Part shown: in pieces, positions 1-5,536 of the stretch
Layout of the letters: each line of letters starts with the position of its first letter
How positions within the stretch are numbered: the first letter of the stretch is position 1
Source of the DNA: Candidatus Gastranaerophilales bacterium HUM_12
Lineage (GTDB): Bacteria > Cyanobacteriota > Vampirovibrionia > Gastranaerophilales > Gastranaerophilaceae
Direction of reading: 5' to 3'
DNA length: 8,670 nt
Assembly: GCA_002102825.1 (NCBI GenBank)
Contig: DABJ01000006.1
Coordinates: 1 to 8,670, forward strand
Notes under the pieces: model-generated
Told to the model about the DNA's origin: nothing
The model's input: the letters and a program-made list of their open reading frames with translations, nothing else
Database searches by the model: none
Made by a program: the position numbers and the translations under genes

Positions 1-100
1 AGGCTCGGAGTCACGTTTAAGGCGAGGCGCAGTGACAGAGCAGAGTATAAAATAGCCTATACGAGAGTGACGTCGTAATCTTGAACGACGGACACACCAA

Positions 101-166
101 TGTCACCCTGAACTTGTTTCAGGGTCTCAAAAGTTAAGGAGATTCTGAATCTAGTTCAGAATGACA
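101..166. repeat. Inverted pair of 28-bp palindromic (REP-like) repeats
   Basis: Copy 1 (101-128, + sense) and copy 2 (139-166, - sense) are the same 28-bp unit, matching at 22 of 28 positions and separated by 10 bp. Each unit has conserved ends (TGTCA and TCTC) around an internal hairpin. Copy 1 pairs CCCTGAA with TTCAGGG. Copy 2, read on the - strand, pairs TTCTGAA with TTCAGAA. The two outermost stem pairs differ as C-G in one and T-A in the other, so changes on one arm are matched on the other. This is the organisation of REP/BIME-type dispersed palindromes. Assignment to a named family would need a genome-wide count. Confidence 0.75.
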
Positions 167-282
167 ATAGAACAATGACTAAAATGGGAAATAACATGAA
201 GCAACTTATAGACTTATCCACTTATTAAACCTATAGACCGAAACGGACTTTTCACCTTCCACCATTCACTTTTCACTATTTC

Positions 283-316
283 CTATATCCACCTATCCAC
301 CTATCCACCTATCCAC
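283..316. repeat. Tandem CTATCCAC octamer repeat
   Basis: Three perfect head-to-tail copies of CTATCCAC occupy 293-300, 301-308 and 309-316. They are preceded by a variant copy, CTATATCCAC (283-292), carrying two extra bases. A related TTATCCACT lies at 214-222. The TATCCAC core is therefore present five times within about 100 bp on the + strand. It sits in a G-free stretch just upstream of the A+T-rich leader of asd. It may be a simple satellite or a protein-binding cluster; the sequence alone does not decide. Confidence 0.8.
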
Positions 317-409
317 CGATTTACCTTTTTTGTAAATTTATGTGTTAATAATACACTTAAAAATTATTCTTGTAGTAATATTAATGACATACGATAAAGA
401 GGAGATATT

Positions 410-1432
410 ATGTCAAAACAAAAAGCTAATATTGCAATTCTAGGTGCTACAGGTGTTGTGGGCAGAGAGATTATCAAAATTATTGATGAATTAAAGGTTG
501 ATTTTAATACCATTAAATTTTTATCAAGTGCCAAAAGTGCTGGTTCAAAAATTGATTTTCAAGGCAAGACTTACACAGTGGAAGAGGCAACTCCTGAAAG
601 TTTTGACGGTGTGAATATTGTATTGGCATCTGCCGGAGGCTCAACTTCTCAAAAATTTGCTCCGGAAATTGTAAAACGTGGCGGTGTTTTGATTGATAAT
701 TCTTCAGCATTCAGAATGGACAAAGATGTTCCGTTGGTTATTGCGTATGTTAATGACGAAGATTTAAAAAAACATAAAGGAATTATTGCAAATCCAAACT
801 GTTCAACTTCTCAATTGATGCTTGTTTTGAAACCTTTGCATGACAAATTTAAATTGAAAAGACTTTTGGTTTCTACATATCAAGCTGTTTCCGGTGCAGG
901 GTTAAAAGCTATTAATGAATTGACTGAAAATACTAAGGCAACTTTAGATAATAAAGAATTCGAGAATGTTGCGTTTAAAAAGCCAATTTCTTTCAACGTT
1001 ATTCCTCAAATTGACGTGTTCTGCGAAAACGGTTATACAAAAGAAGAAATGAAAGTTACGAATGAAACTAAGAAAATTCTTCATTTACCACAAGAACTTC
1101 CAATTTCATGTACTGCGGTTAGAGTTCCTGTTTATAGAGGTCATTCTGAGGCCGTTGATATTGAGTTTGAAGGAAAAGTTACTCCGGACGAAGTTCGTGA
1201 AATTTTGTCAAATACATTCGGGGTTAAGGTTATTGATAATCCGGAAAATTACGAATATCCTACAACTCGAGATGCTGATGGTGTAGATCCTGTATTTGTT
1301 GGTAGAATTAGAAAAAATTTAGCTTTTGAAAATGGTATTTCATTGTGGTGCGTAGCAGATAATCTTAGAATTGGCGCTGCTTTGAATACTGTCAGATTGT
1401 GTAAAAAGGTTATAGAAATGGGTCTGTACTAA
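410..1432 (+). CDS. asd: Aspartate-semialdehyde dehydrogenase
   Basis: The enzyme reduces aspartyl phosphate with NADPH to aspartate semialdehyde in the cytoplasm, the branch-point precursor of lysine, diaminopimelate, threonine and methionine. The 340-residue length is normal for the family. Visible motifs are the N-terminal nucleotide-binding loop GATGVVG (12-18), the catalytic cysteine Cys131 in NPNCSTSQ, the SGAG turn (161-164), the substrate-binding and catalytic-His region RVPVYRGHSEAV with His245, and the C-terminal DNLRIGAALNTV (318-328). The start has a clear AGAGGAG ribosome site 5 nt upstream. In many bacteria dapA or other aspartate-pathway genes follow asd; here an unknown small gene and envelope genes follow. 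The stop codon lies in the loop of a 7-bp hairpin. The functional call is secure. Confidence 0.97.
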   Translation: MSKQKANIAILGATGVVGREIIKIIDELKVDFNTIKFLSSAKSAGSKIDFQGKTYTVEEATPESFDGVNIVLASAGGSTSQKFAPEIVKRGGVLIDNSSAFRMDKDVPLVIAYVNDEDLKKHKGIIANPNCSTSQLMLVLKPLHDKFKLKRLLVSTYQAVSGAGLKAINELTENTKATLDNKEFENVAFKKPISFNVIPQIDVFCENGYTKEEMKVTNETKKILHLPQELPISCTAVRVPVYRGHSEAVDIEFEGKVTPDEVREILSNTFGVKVIDNPENYEYPTTRDADGVDPVFVGRIRKNLAFENGISLWCVADNLRIGAALNTVRLCKKVIEMGLY

Positions 1433-1441
1433 ATCAGACCC
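1420..1441 (+). other. Hairpin spanning the asd stop codon
   Basis: GGGTCTG (1420-1426) pairs perfectly with CAGACCC (1435-1441) around an 8-nt loop, TACTAAAT, which contains the asd stop codon TAA (1430-1432). No T-run follows (TCCACAAGAA), so it does not look like an intrinsic terminator. It could stabilise the asd mRNA 3' end, mark a processing point or affect coupling to the small gene that starts 25 nt further on. Those roles are inference. Confidence 0.5.
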
Positions 1442-1466
1442 TCCACAAGAAAGAAGACGATAATAA

Positions 1467-1757
1467 ATGAATATTAGTAAATTAACAATTACCTCAATTT
1501 GTTCTCAATATAAGACAAATATTATGGAAATTACCAGTCCAAGCACTCAAAGAGCTGCTGAATTAGTAAAAGAAAGATTGTATGCTAGGGATTGCTTTTA
1601 TCTTGATGATGGACTTCCACGTTTTATGTCAAATTTAGTTCCTCCGAATAGAATGCTAAAAGATGAATTTGTTCCAATCGTGGATAAGCATAAAAATTCG
1701 ATTGAAACTTTTCTTGCAAAAATGAATAAAAAACTTGGACCATTTTTGAATAAATAA
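1467..1757 (+). CDS. Small protein of unknown function (96 aa)
   Basis: I do not recognise this protein. It is 96 residues, basic and Lys/Asn-rich, with no signal peptide, membrane segment or cysteine motif. The central part (about residues 30-60) has alternating helix-forming and proline-containing stretches (YLDDGLPRFM, SNLVPPNRML), and the C-terminal third (KNSIETFLAKMNKKLGPF) looks helical. The ATG at 1467 lacks a good Shine-Dalgarno sequence; upstream there is only AAGAAAGAAG. Met20 (1524) is an alternative start but has no better site. It begins 34 nt after asd and ends just before a likely promoter for the next gene, so it is probably cotranscribed with asd. It could be a lineage-specific gene; expression is unproven. 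Confidence 0.6.
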   Translation: MNISKLTITSICSQYKTNIMEITSPSTQRAAELVKERLYARDCFYLDDGLPRFMSNLVPPNRMLKDEFVPIVDKHKNSIETFLAKMNKKLGPFLNK

Positions 1758-1785
1758 TTTTGTAAGAGTTGAATTATTACTTTTT
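1753..1785 (+). terminator. Weak A+T-only terminator-like hairpin
   Basis: AATAATT (1753-1759) can pair with AATTATT (1772-1778) around a 12-nt loop, followed by AC and five T residues (1781-1785). It overlaps the stop codon of the 96-aa gene and precedes a promoter candidate, a sensible place for transcription to end. The stem has no G-C pair, so support is weak. Confidence 0.25.
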
Positions 1786-1797
1786 GTTAATATAATA

Positions 1798-1825
1798 GGA
1801 CTTTTTAATAGGTTTAGGGTATAAT
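1798..1825 (+). promoter_or_regulatory. Probable promoter of the rfaE2-type gene
   Basis: A perfect -10 hexamer TATAAT lies at 1820-1825, 25 nt upstream of the start codon at 1851. The best -35 at normal spacing is only GGACTT (1798-1803, 16-bp spacer), so the -35 is poor. The surrounding A+T-rich DNA raises the chance of a false TATAAT. A ribosome site AGAGGG (1837-1842) follows 8 nt before the ATG. Confidence 0.45.
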
Positions 1826-1850
1826 TTAGGCATATTAGAGGGTATATTTT

Positions 1851-2333
1851 ATGGGACAGCTCTTGCAAAGAGAAAATGTAGCGGATTTCGTAAAAAAACT
1901 GCATCAAAGTGGAAAAACAGTAGTAGTAACAAATGGTTGTTTTGATATTTTACATGTTGGGCATGTAAGGTATTTGCAAAAGACAAAATCATTCGCTGAT
2001 TATTCTATGGTTCTTTTGAATTCAGATAAATCAGTTAGAAGTATAAAAGGGCCGACACGACCGATAAATAATGAATCAGATAGGGCTGAGGTGTTGTGTG
2101 CATTGGCTTGTGTTGACTATGTAGTTTTGTTTGACGAAGATAGTCCGGCAAATTTGATAGATGAAATTAAACCTGATGTTTATACAAAAGGTGCTGATTA
2201 CACAATGGAAACCTTACCGGAAGCTGATATTATGAGAAAAAATAATATCAAAGTCGAGTTCATAACTTTTGTCGAGGGCAAATCCACAACAAAAACTATA
2301 GAGAAGATGACGAATAACGTGAAAGGTGAATAA
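1851..2333 (+). CDS. rfaE2: D-glycero-beta-D-manno-heptose 1-phosphate adenylyltransferase (RfaE2/HldE C-terminal type)
   Basis: This enzyme transfers AMP from ATP to heptose 1-phosphate, giving ADP-heptose for the LPS inner core. It is a single-domain nucleotidyltransferase of 160 residues, the usual size when the adenylyltransferase is not fused to the kinase as in E. coli HldE. Diagnostic stretches are NGCFDILHVGH (28-38, with the HxGH nucleotide-binding motif), NSDKSVRSIKGPTRPI (57-72), the ERAE-like SDRAEVLCAL, KPDVYTKGADYT (107-118) and EGKSTTKTIEKM (142-153). A ribosome site AGAGGG precedes the ATG by 8 nt. The neighbours are lipid A genes, matching an LPS role. Related cytidylyltransferases share the HxGH fold, but the KGADY and STT segments favour the heptose enzyme. 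No partner kinase is in the window. Confidence 0.9.
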   Translation: MGQLLQRENVADFVKKLHQSGKTVVVTNGCFDILHVGHVRYLQKTKSFADYSMVLLNSDKSVRSIKGPTRPINNESDRAEVLCALACVDYVVLFDEDSPANLIDEIKPDVYTKGADYTMETLPEADIMRKNNIKVEFITFVEGKSTTKTIEKMTNNVKGE

Positions 2334-2357
2334 GTAACGTTTTGGAATATTCAATAA

Positions 2358-2376
2358 TCACCTCTTACCATTCACT
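2358..2376 (+). repeat. 19-bp dispersed intergenic repeat, second copy
   Basis: The sequence TCACCTCTTACCATTCACT matches 252-270 (TCACCTTCCACCATTCACT) at 16 of 19 positions. The only differences are three consecutive transitions. Both copies are intergenic, on the same strand, upstream of asd and of lpxD respectively. This one lies about 60 nt before the lpxD start. Confidence 0.55.
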
Positions 2377-2387
2377 AAAAACAATCA

Positions 2388-2416
2388 TTTAGTAAAAATA
2401 TAAATACAAATATCAT
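2388..2416 (+). promoter_or_regulatory. Possible promoter of the lpxD-lpxC-fabZ cluster
   Basis: A 102-nt gap separates rfaE2 from lpxD. In it TTTAGT (2388-2393) and TATCAT (2411-2416, 5 of 6 to TATAAT) are 17 bp apart, correctly placed ahead of the AAGGAG ribosome site (2424-2429) and ATG (2436). The -35 is poor and the region is A+T-rich, so this is tentative; read-through from rfaE2 is equally possible. Confidence 0.3.
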
Positions 2417-2435
2417 TATATATAAGGAGAAAAGA

Positions 2436-3530
2436 ATGAGATCATTTACAGTAGATGAAATTACACAAATCGTAGGCGGTATGCTTACAAAGGTTGCAAG
2501 TCCTGAAATTACTCATATTGCGCCTCCATTGTTGAGCGATGAACATACTTTGGCTTTAGCTTTGGGAGAAGAAGAAATCGCAAACCTTGCTAAATCAAGA
2601 GCAAAAGCAGCATTAGTTCCTTTGGGTGTTCAAATTGACGGTTTTACAACTATTGAAGTTGAAAGACCAAGACTTGCAATGATGAAATTGTTGAATTTAT
2701 TCTACGTTCCACCTGTTGTGAATAAAGATATTCACCCATCAGCAGTTGTTGACCCAACAGCTAAATTAGGTCAAAACGTATGTATCGGACCAAATGTTGT
2801 TGTTTCTCCAAATGCTGTAATCGGTGATAATACAAAGATTTTAGCAAACTCTTATATTGGTAGTGATGTTAAAATCGGTAATAACTGTTTCTTCCACCCA
2901 GGAGTAAATATTGGTGATAGAGTTCAAATCGGAAATGACGTAATTTTGAACCATGGTGTTTCTTTAGGCGCTGACGGTTTCAGTTTCGTTACTGAAAACC
3001 CTAATAATATTGAAAATGCTCGTAAAGAGGGTGAAATCAAAGAGGGTGATGTTGAACAAGTTATTTTCAAAATACCGTCAATCGGTTCTGTTGTAATTGG
3101 TAATAACGTTGAAATCGGTGCTAATACAACAATTGACCGAGGTACAATTGAAAACACAATGATTGGCGATAATACAAAAATTGATGACCTTGTAATGATT
3201 GGTCATAATTGTAGAATTGGTAAAGGTTGCTTAATCGTGTCACAAGTAGGTATTGCAGGTAGCTGTGTTATCGGTGATAGAGTTGTTATTGCAGGTCAGG
3301 CAGGTTTGGCTGATCACATTGAAATCGGTTCTGATACAATTATTACCGCTAAAGCAGGTGTTACAAAATCATTCCCTGCAAAATCAATTATCGTTGGTAT
3401 TCCGGCTGTTCCAAGAAAAGATTTTATCAAACAGTTGAAAACAATGAAAGATGCTCAAGATATCTTTGCTAAGTTTAGAAAATTTGAGCCTATTTTGAAA
3501 TCATTTGAAGAAGCACATCAAGAGGTTTAA
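2436..3530 (+). CDS. lpxD: UDP-3-O-(3-hydroxyacyl)glucosamine N-acyltransferase
   Basis: This acyltransferase adds the second 3-hydroxyacyl chain, from acyl carrier protein, to the glucosamine nitrogen of the lipid A precursor. The N-terminal ~95 residues form the uridine-binding domain. From His100 a left-handed beta helix runs through many hexapeptide repeats (for example IGPNVV, IGDNTK, IGSDVK, IGNNVE) to about residue 325, followed by a helical C-terminus. The catalytic base is His257 in MIGHNCRIG, and the family signature TTIDRGTIENT is at 231-241. At 364 residues it is longer than E. coli LpxD, mainly through a charged insertion of about 19 residues at ~184-212 between GADGF and KIPSIG. 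AAGGAG lies 6 nt before the start. lpxC follows after 11 nt, so the two are probably cotranscribed. Confidence 0.96.
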   Translation: MRSFTVDEITQIVGGMLTKVASPEITHIAPPLLSDEHTLALALGEEEIANLAKSRAKAALVPLGVQIDGFTTIEVERPRLAMMKLLNLFYVPPVVNKDIHPSAVVDPTAKLGQNVCIGPNVVVSPNAVIGDNTKILANSYIGSDVKIGNNCFFHPGVNIGDRVQIGNDVILNHGVSLGADGFSFVTENPNNIENARKEGEIKEGDVEQVIFKIPSIGSVVIGNNVEIGANTTIDRGTIENTMIGDNTKIDDLVMIGHNCRIGKGCLIVSQVGIAGSCVIGDRVVIAGQAGLADHIEIGSDTIITAKAGVTKSFPAKSIIVGIPAVPRKDFIKQLKTMKDAQDIFAKFRKFEPILKSFEEAHQEV

Positions 3531-3541
3531 TAAAATAAAAA

Positions 3542-4360
3542 ATGGTTACACTTAAAAAAGAAGTCAAAATAACCGGTAATGGCTTGATGAAAAACAAGCC
3601 TTGCGAAGTAACCTTGTTTCCATCTAAAACAGGACAAATAAGATATTTCGTGAAAGATAAGGATTCCTTTACTGCGAGTGTGGATAACGTTATTGCAACA
3701 GACCACTGTGTAGTTTTGGGTACTTCAAAAGTCCGTTCAATGTTGACAGAACATTTGACTGCTGCTTTGGCATTTTGTCATATTGATTCAGTTGATATCT
3801 GTATGACAGAAGAAGAAGTTCCGGCACTTGACGGCAGCTCAAAAGGTTGGGTTGAGGCGATTAAGTCGGCAGGTATTGATAAACCTTTCTTTGCAAAAGA
3901 AAAGTATTATACCGTGTCTGAACCTGTGTATTACTTGAATGGTAAGACTAGCTTGGTTATTCTTCCGAGTGATAATTTGTTTATGTCTTATGCGGTTAAC
4001 TATAATCACACGGATTTGACAAGACGTTTTGTGAATTATGACCCTAAGAAGAAAGAAGAAATCATTGAGGCTAGAACTTTTGGTTTTTACCATGATTTGA
4101 AAAAATTCCAAATGCTTGGCTTTGCTCAAGGTGTAACAGAAGAAAATACTGTTGGTTTGACTGATGAGGGCGGATATACAACTGAACTTCGCTCTGAACA
4201 CGAGCCGATTAAACATAAAATGCTTGATTTGGTTGGGGATTTATATTTGTCAGGTGTAAATCCGTTGAATTTAAAATGTCAAATTCTTGCTAAAGAAGCC
4301 GGTCATGCCGTGCATGTTAAAGTTGCGAAAATGCTTAAAGATAAATTAATAGAAATATAA
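3542..4360 (+). CDS. lpxC: UDP-3-O-acyl-N-acetylglucosamine deacetylase
   Basis: This zinc amidase removes acetate from UDP-3-O-acyl-GlcNAc, the first committed step of lipid A synthesis. Zinc ligands and catalytic residues align by motif: Glu70 and His71 in LTEHLTAAL, His225 and Asp229 in KHKMLDLVGD, Asp233, and the general acid His255 in AGHA. The ARTFGF signature is at 177-182. It is short (272 residues against 305 in E. coli), lacking a C-terminal extension. The conserved GxGLH segment near the N-terminus reads GNGLM (12-16), with Met in place of His. The ATG at 3542 is the only possible start because an in-frame TAA lies just upstream. The nearest Shine-Dalgarno-like AGAGG (3521-3525) is 16 nt away inside lpxD, suggesting coupled translation. 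Confidence 0.95.
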   Translation: MVTLKKEVKITGNGLMKNKPCEVTLFPSKTGQIRYFVKDKDSFTASVDNVIATDHCVVLGTSKVRSMLTEHLTAALAFCHIDSVDICMTEEEVPALDGSSKGWVEAIKSAGIDKPFFAKEKYYTVSEPVYYLNGKTSLVILPSDNLFMSYAVNYNHTDLTRRFVNYDPKKKEEIIEARTFGFYHDLKKFQMLGFAQGVTEENTVGLTDEGGYTTELRSEHEPIKHKMLDLVGDLYLSGVNPLNLKCQILAKEAGHAVHVKVAKMLKDKLIEI

Positions 4361-4370
4361 GGAGAGAAAA

Positions 4371-4820
4371 ATGTCAGAAGAAACAAAAGAGGTATTGAGT
4401 TTTGATACAATGCAGATTATGGAAATGATTCCTCACAGATTTCCGTTTTTGCTAGTTGATAGAATTACAGAATGCGTTCCGGGAAAATATGCAAAAGGAT
4501 ATAAAAATTTAACAATGAATGAACAATTTTTCCAAGGTCACTTCCCTGGAAATCCAATTATGCCTGGGGTTTTACAACTTGAAGCTATGGCTCAATGTTC
4601 AGCACCAATTTTGATGACAATGCCTGAATTCGAAGGAAAATTGACATTATACGCAGGGGTTGACGGTGTAAGATTTAAAAATATCGTTAGACCGGGGGAT
4701 AGATTTGAAATGGAAGTTGAACTTACTAAAGTCAAAGGCCCTATCTGTAAAGCTCATGGTATAGGAAGAGTTGACGGAAAAACTTGTGTAGAAGCGGATA
4801 TGATATTTGCTTTGAAATAA
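4371..4820 (+). CDS. fabZ: 3-hydroxyacyl-[acyl-carrier-protein] dehydratase
   Basis: FabZ dehydrates 3-hydroxyacyl-ACP in type II fatty acid synthesis. Because 3-hydroxyacyl-ACP is also the donor for lipid A, it competes with the LpxA/LpxD route. The 149-residue hot-dog protein carries the catalytic pair His57 in FFQGHFPGNPIMPGV and Glu71 in LQLEAMAQ, and the N-terminal IPHRFPFLLVDRI stretch (20-32). The ribosome site AAGGAG (4359-4364) overlaps the lpxC stop codon, and the ATG is 10 nt after lpxC ends. In many Gram-negatives lpxA follows fabZ; here a strong terminator follows instead. The gene is separate from lpxC, unlike the LpxC-FabZ fusion of Bacteroidetes. Confidence 0.96.
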   Translation: MSEETKEVLSFDTMQIMEMIPHRFPFLLVDRITECVPGKYAKGYKNLTMNEQFFQGHFPGNPIMPGVLQLEAMAQCSAPILMTMPEFEGKLTLYAGVDGVRFKNIVRPGDRFEMEVELTKVKGPICKAHGIGRVDGKTCVEADMIFALK

Positions 4821-4842
4821 GTTTAATCGTTAAATTGAGAGT

Positions 4843-4873
4843 AAAAAAGCATTCAATAATCGAATGCTTTTTT
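4843..4873. terminator. Bidirectional intrinsic terminator between fabZ and cysE
   Basis: AAAAAAGCATTC (4843-4854) and GAATGCTTTTTT (4862-4873) form a perfect 12-bp stem with a 7-nt loop, AATAATC. The T-tract on each strand makes it work in both directions, closing the + strand lpxD-lpxC-fabZ unit and the - strand tyrS-cysE unit. It overlaps the last two bases of the cysE stop codon (TAA, complement of 4872-4874). Confidence 0.92.
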
Positions 4874-5519
4874 ATTTGTCTAATTTTTCTTTTAATAATT
4901 CAATCTCAGCTTTTAGTTGATTTATTTCGCATTTTATCGGGTCCGGAATTCTATTGTGCATCAAGTTTCCTTGTTCATCAATCATTGCACGGTGAACAAT
5001 TCTCCCTGGAACTCCGACAACTGTTGAGTGAGGAGGAACATCTTCTATAACAACTGAACCTGCACCAATTCTGACATTGTCTCCGATTGTGATGTTGCCG
5101 AGAACTTTTGCTCCTGCGCCAACTATGACTTTGTTTCCAAGAGTTGGGTGACGTTTGCCACTTTCTTTTCCTGTACCGCCTAGTGTTACTTGTTGATAAA
5201 TCAAAACATCATTCCCAATTACTGTAGTTTCGCCTATTACAACTCCATCTCCATGGTCGATGAAAAATCTTCTTCCGATTTTTGCTGCCGGGTGAATTTC
5301 AATTCCTGTGATAATTCTTGTCAGATATGATATCATTCTCGGAATTAGCGGAATGTTCCATTTGTACAAGCGGTGAGCAAATCTATAGGCAATCAGGGCA
5401 TGCAACCCGGGGTAGCAAAGAATTACTTCTAACAAATTCTTTGCTGCCGGATCATTTTCATAAATTACATTGATGTCTTCTTTGACTTTTGAAATTCCAC
5501 GTTTGATTGTTGATAGCAT
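4872..5519 (-). CDS. cysE: Serine O-acetyltransferase
   Basis: The enzyme acetylates L-serine from acetyl-CoA to O-acetylserine, the carbon skeleton for cysteine. It has 215 residues: a short helical N-terminal part including DPAAKNLLEVILCYPGLHAL (23-42), then a hexapeptide beta helix. Catalytic residues are visible as Asp88-His89 in FFIDHGDGVVIGET and His124 in GKRHPTLGN. VTLGGTGK (111-118) and IGAGSVV (151-157) are typical. It is the short form compared with E. coli CysE (273 residues). The C-terminus (about 195-215, INQLKAEIELLKEKLDK) looks like a short coiled coil and does not end in Ile, the residue that usually inserts into cysteine synthase. An AAGG site lies 8 nt upstream. It begins 17 nt after tyrS ends, so is probably cotranscribed with it. 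Confidence 0.95.
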   Translation of the reverse strand: MLSTIKRGISKVKEDINVIYENDPAAKNLLEVILCYPGLHALIAYRFAHRLYKWNIPLIPRMISYLTRIITGIEIHPAAKIGRRFFIDHGDGVVIGETTVIGNDVLIYQQVTLGGTGKESGKRHPTLGNKVIVGAGAKVLGNITIGDNVRIGAGSVVIEDVPPHSTVVGVPGRIVHRAMIDEQGNLMHNRIPDPIKCEINQLKAEIELLKEKLDK

Positions 5520-5536
5520 GATTTCAACCTTGTGAA

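Larger units (their letters stand above)
1..409. other. Repeat-rich intergenic region upstream of asd
   Basis: This stretch has no supportable gene. The first ~100 bases are visibly richer in G+C than the rest of the window and contain a short inverted repeat (CGTCGT at 71-76, ACGACG at 85-90). A + strand frame is open from base 1 to a TAA at 76-78 (25 codons, basic), so the tail of an upstream gene cannot be excluded, but nothing in it is recognisable. Bases 101-166 hold a pair of palindromic repeats, and 247-317 contains no G at all on the + strand and includes a tandem 8-bp repeat. From about 319 the DNA is A+T-rich up to the asd ribosome binding site (AGAGGAG, 398-404, 5 nt before the ATG). 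I see no confident -35/-10 pair for asd and no lysine-riboswitch-like structure. Confidence 0.6.

Noticed and set aside
1..78. Open + strand frame that might be the 3' end of an upstream gene
   Set aside because: Only 25 codons, no recognisable motif, and its GC-rich repetitive character fits an intergenic repeat equally well.
283..316. CRISPR array
   Set aside because: Units are 8 bp, head to tail without spacers; no cas genes.
320..409. Lysine riboswitch ahead of asd
   Set aside because: The leader is A+T-rich, short and lacks the large conserved multi-helix structure of the L-box.
1656..1907. 83-aa reverse-strand reading frame across the rfaE2 promoter
   Set aside because: It overlaps two + strand genes and is Phe/Ile/Lys-rich as expected from complementing A+T-rich DNA.
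2949..2960. ACCATGGTG in lpxD, shared with the 41-bp repeat
   Set aside because: The match is nine bases explained by codons for Asn-His-Gly-Val; flanking sequence does not match the repeat.
3839..4216. 125-aa reverse-strand reading frame inside lpxC
   Set aside because: It overlaps a fully supported gene, has no ribosome site or recognisable domain, and its composition is that of an antisense shadow.
4784..5050. 88-aa + strand reading frame running from the end of fabZ into cysE
   Set aside because: It passes through the terminator and is antisense to cysE; no ribosome site or known motif.
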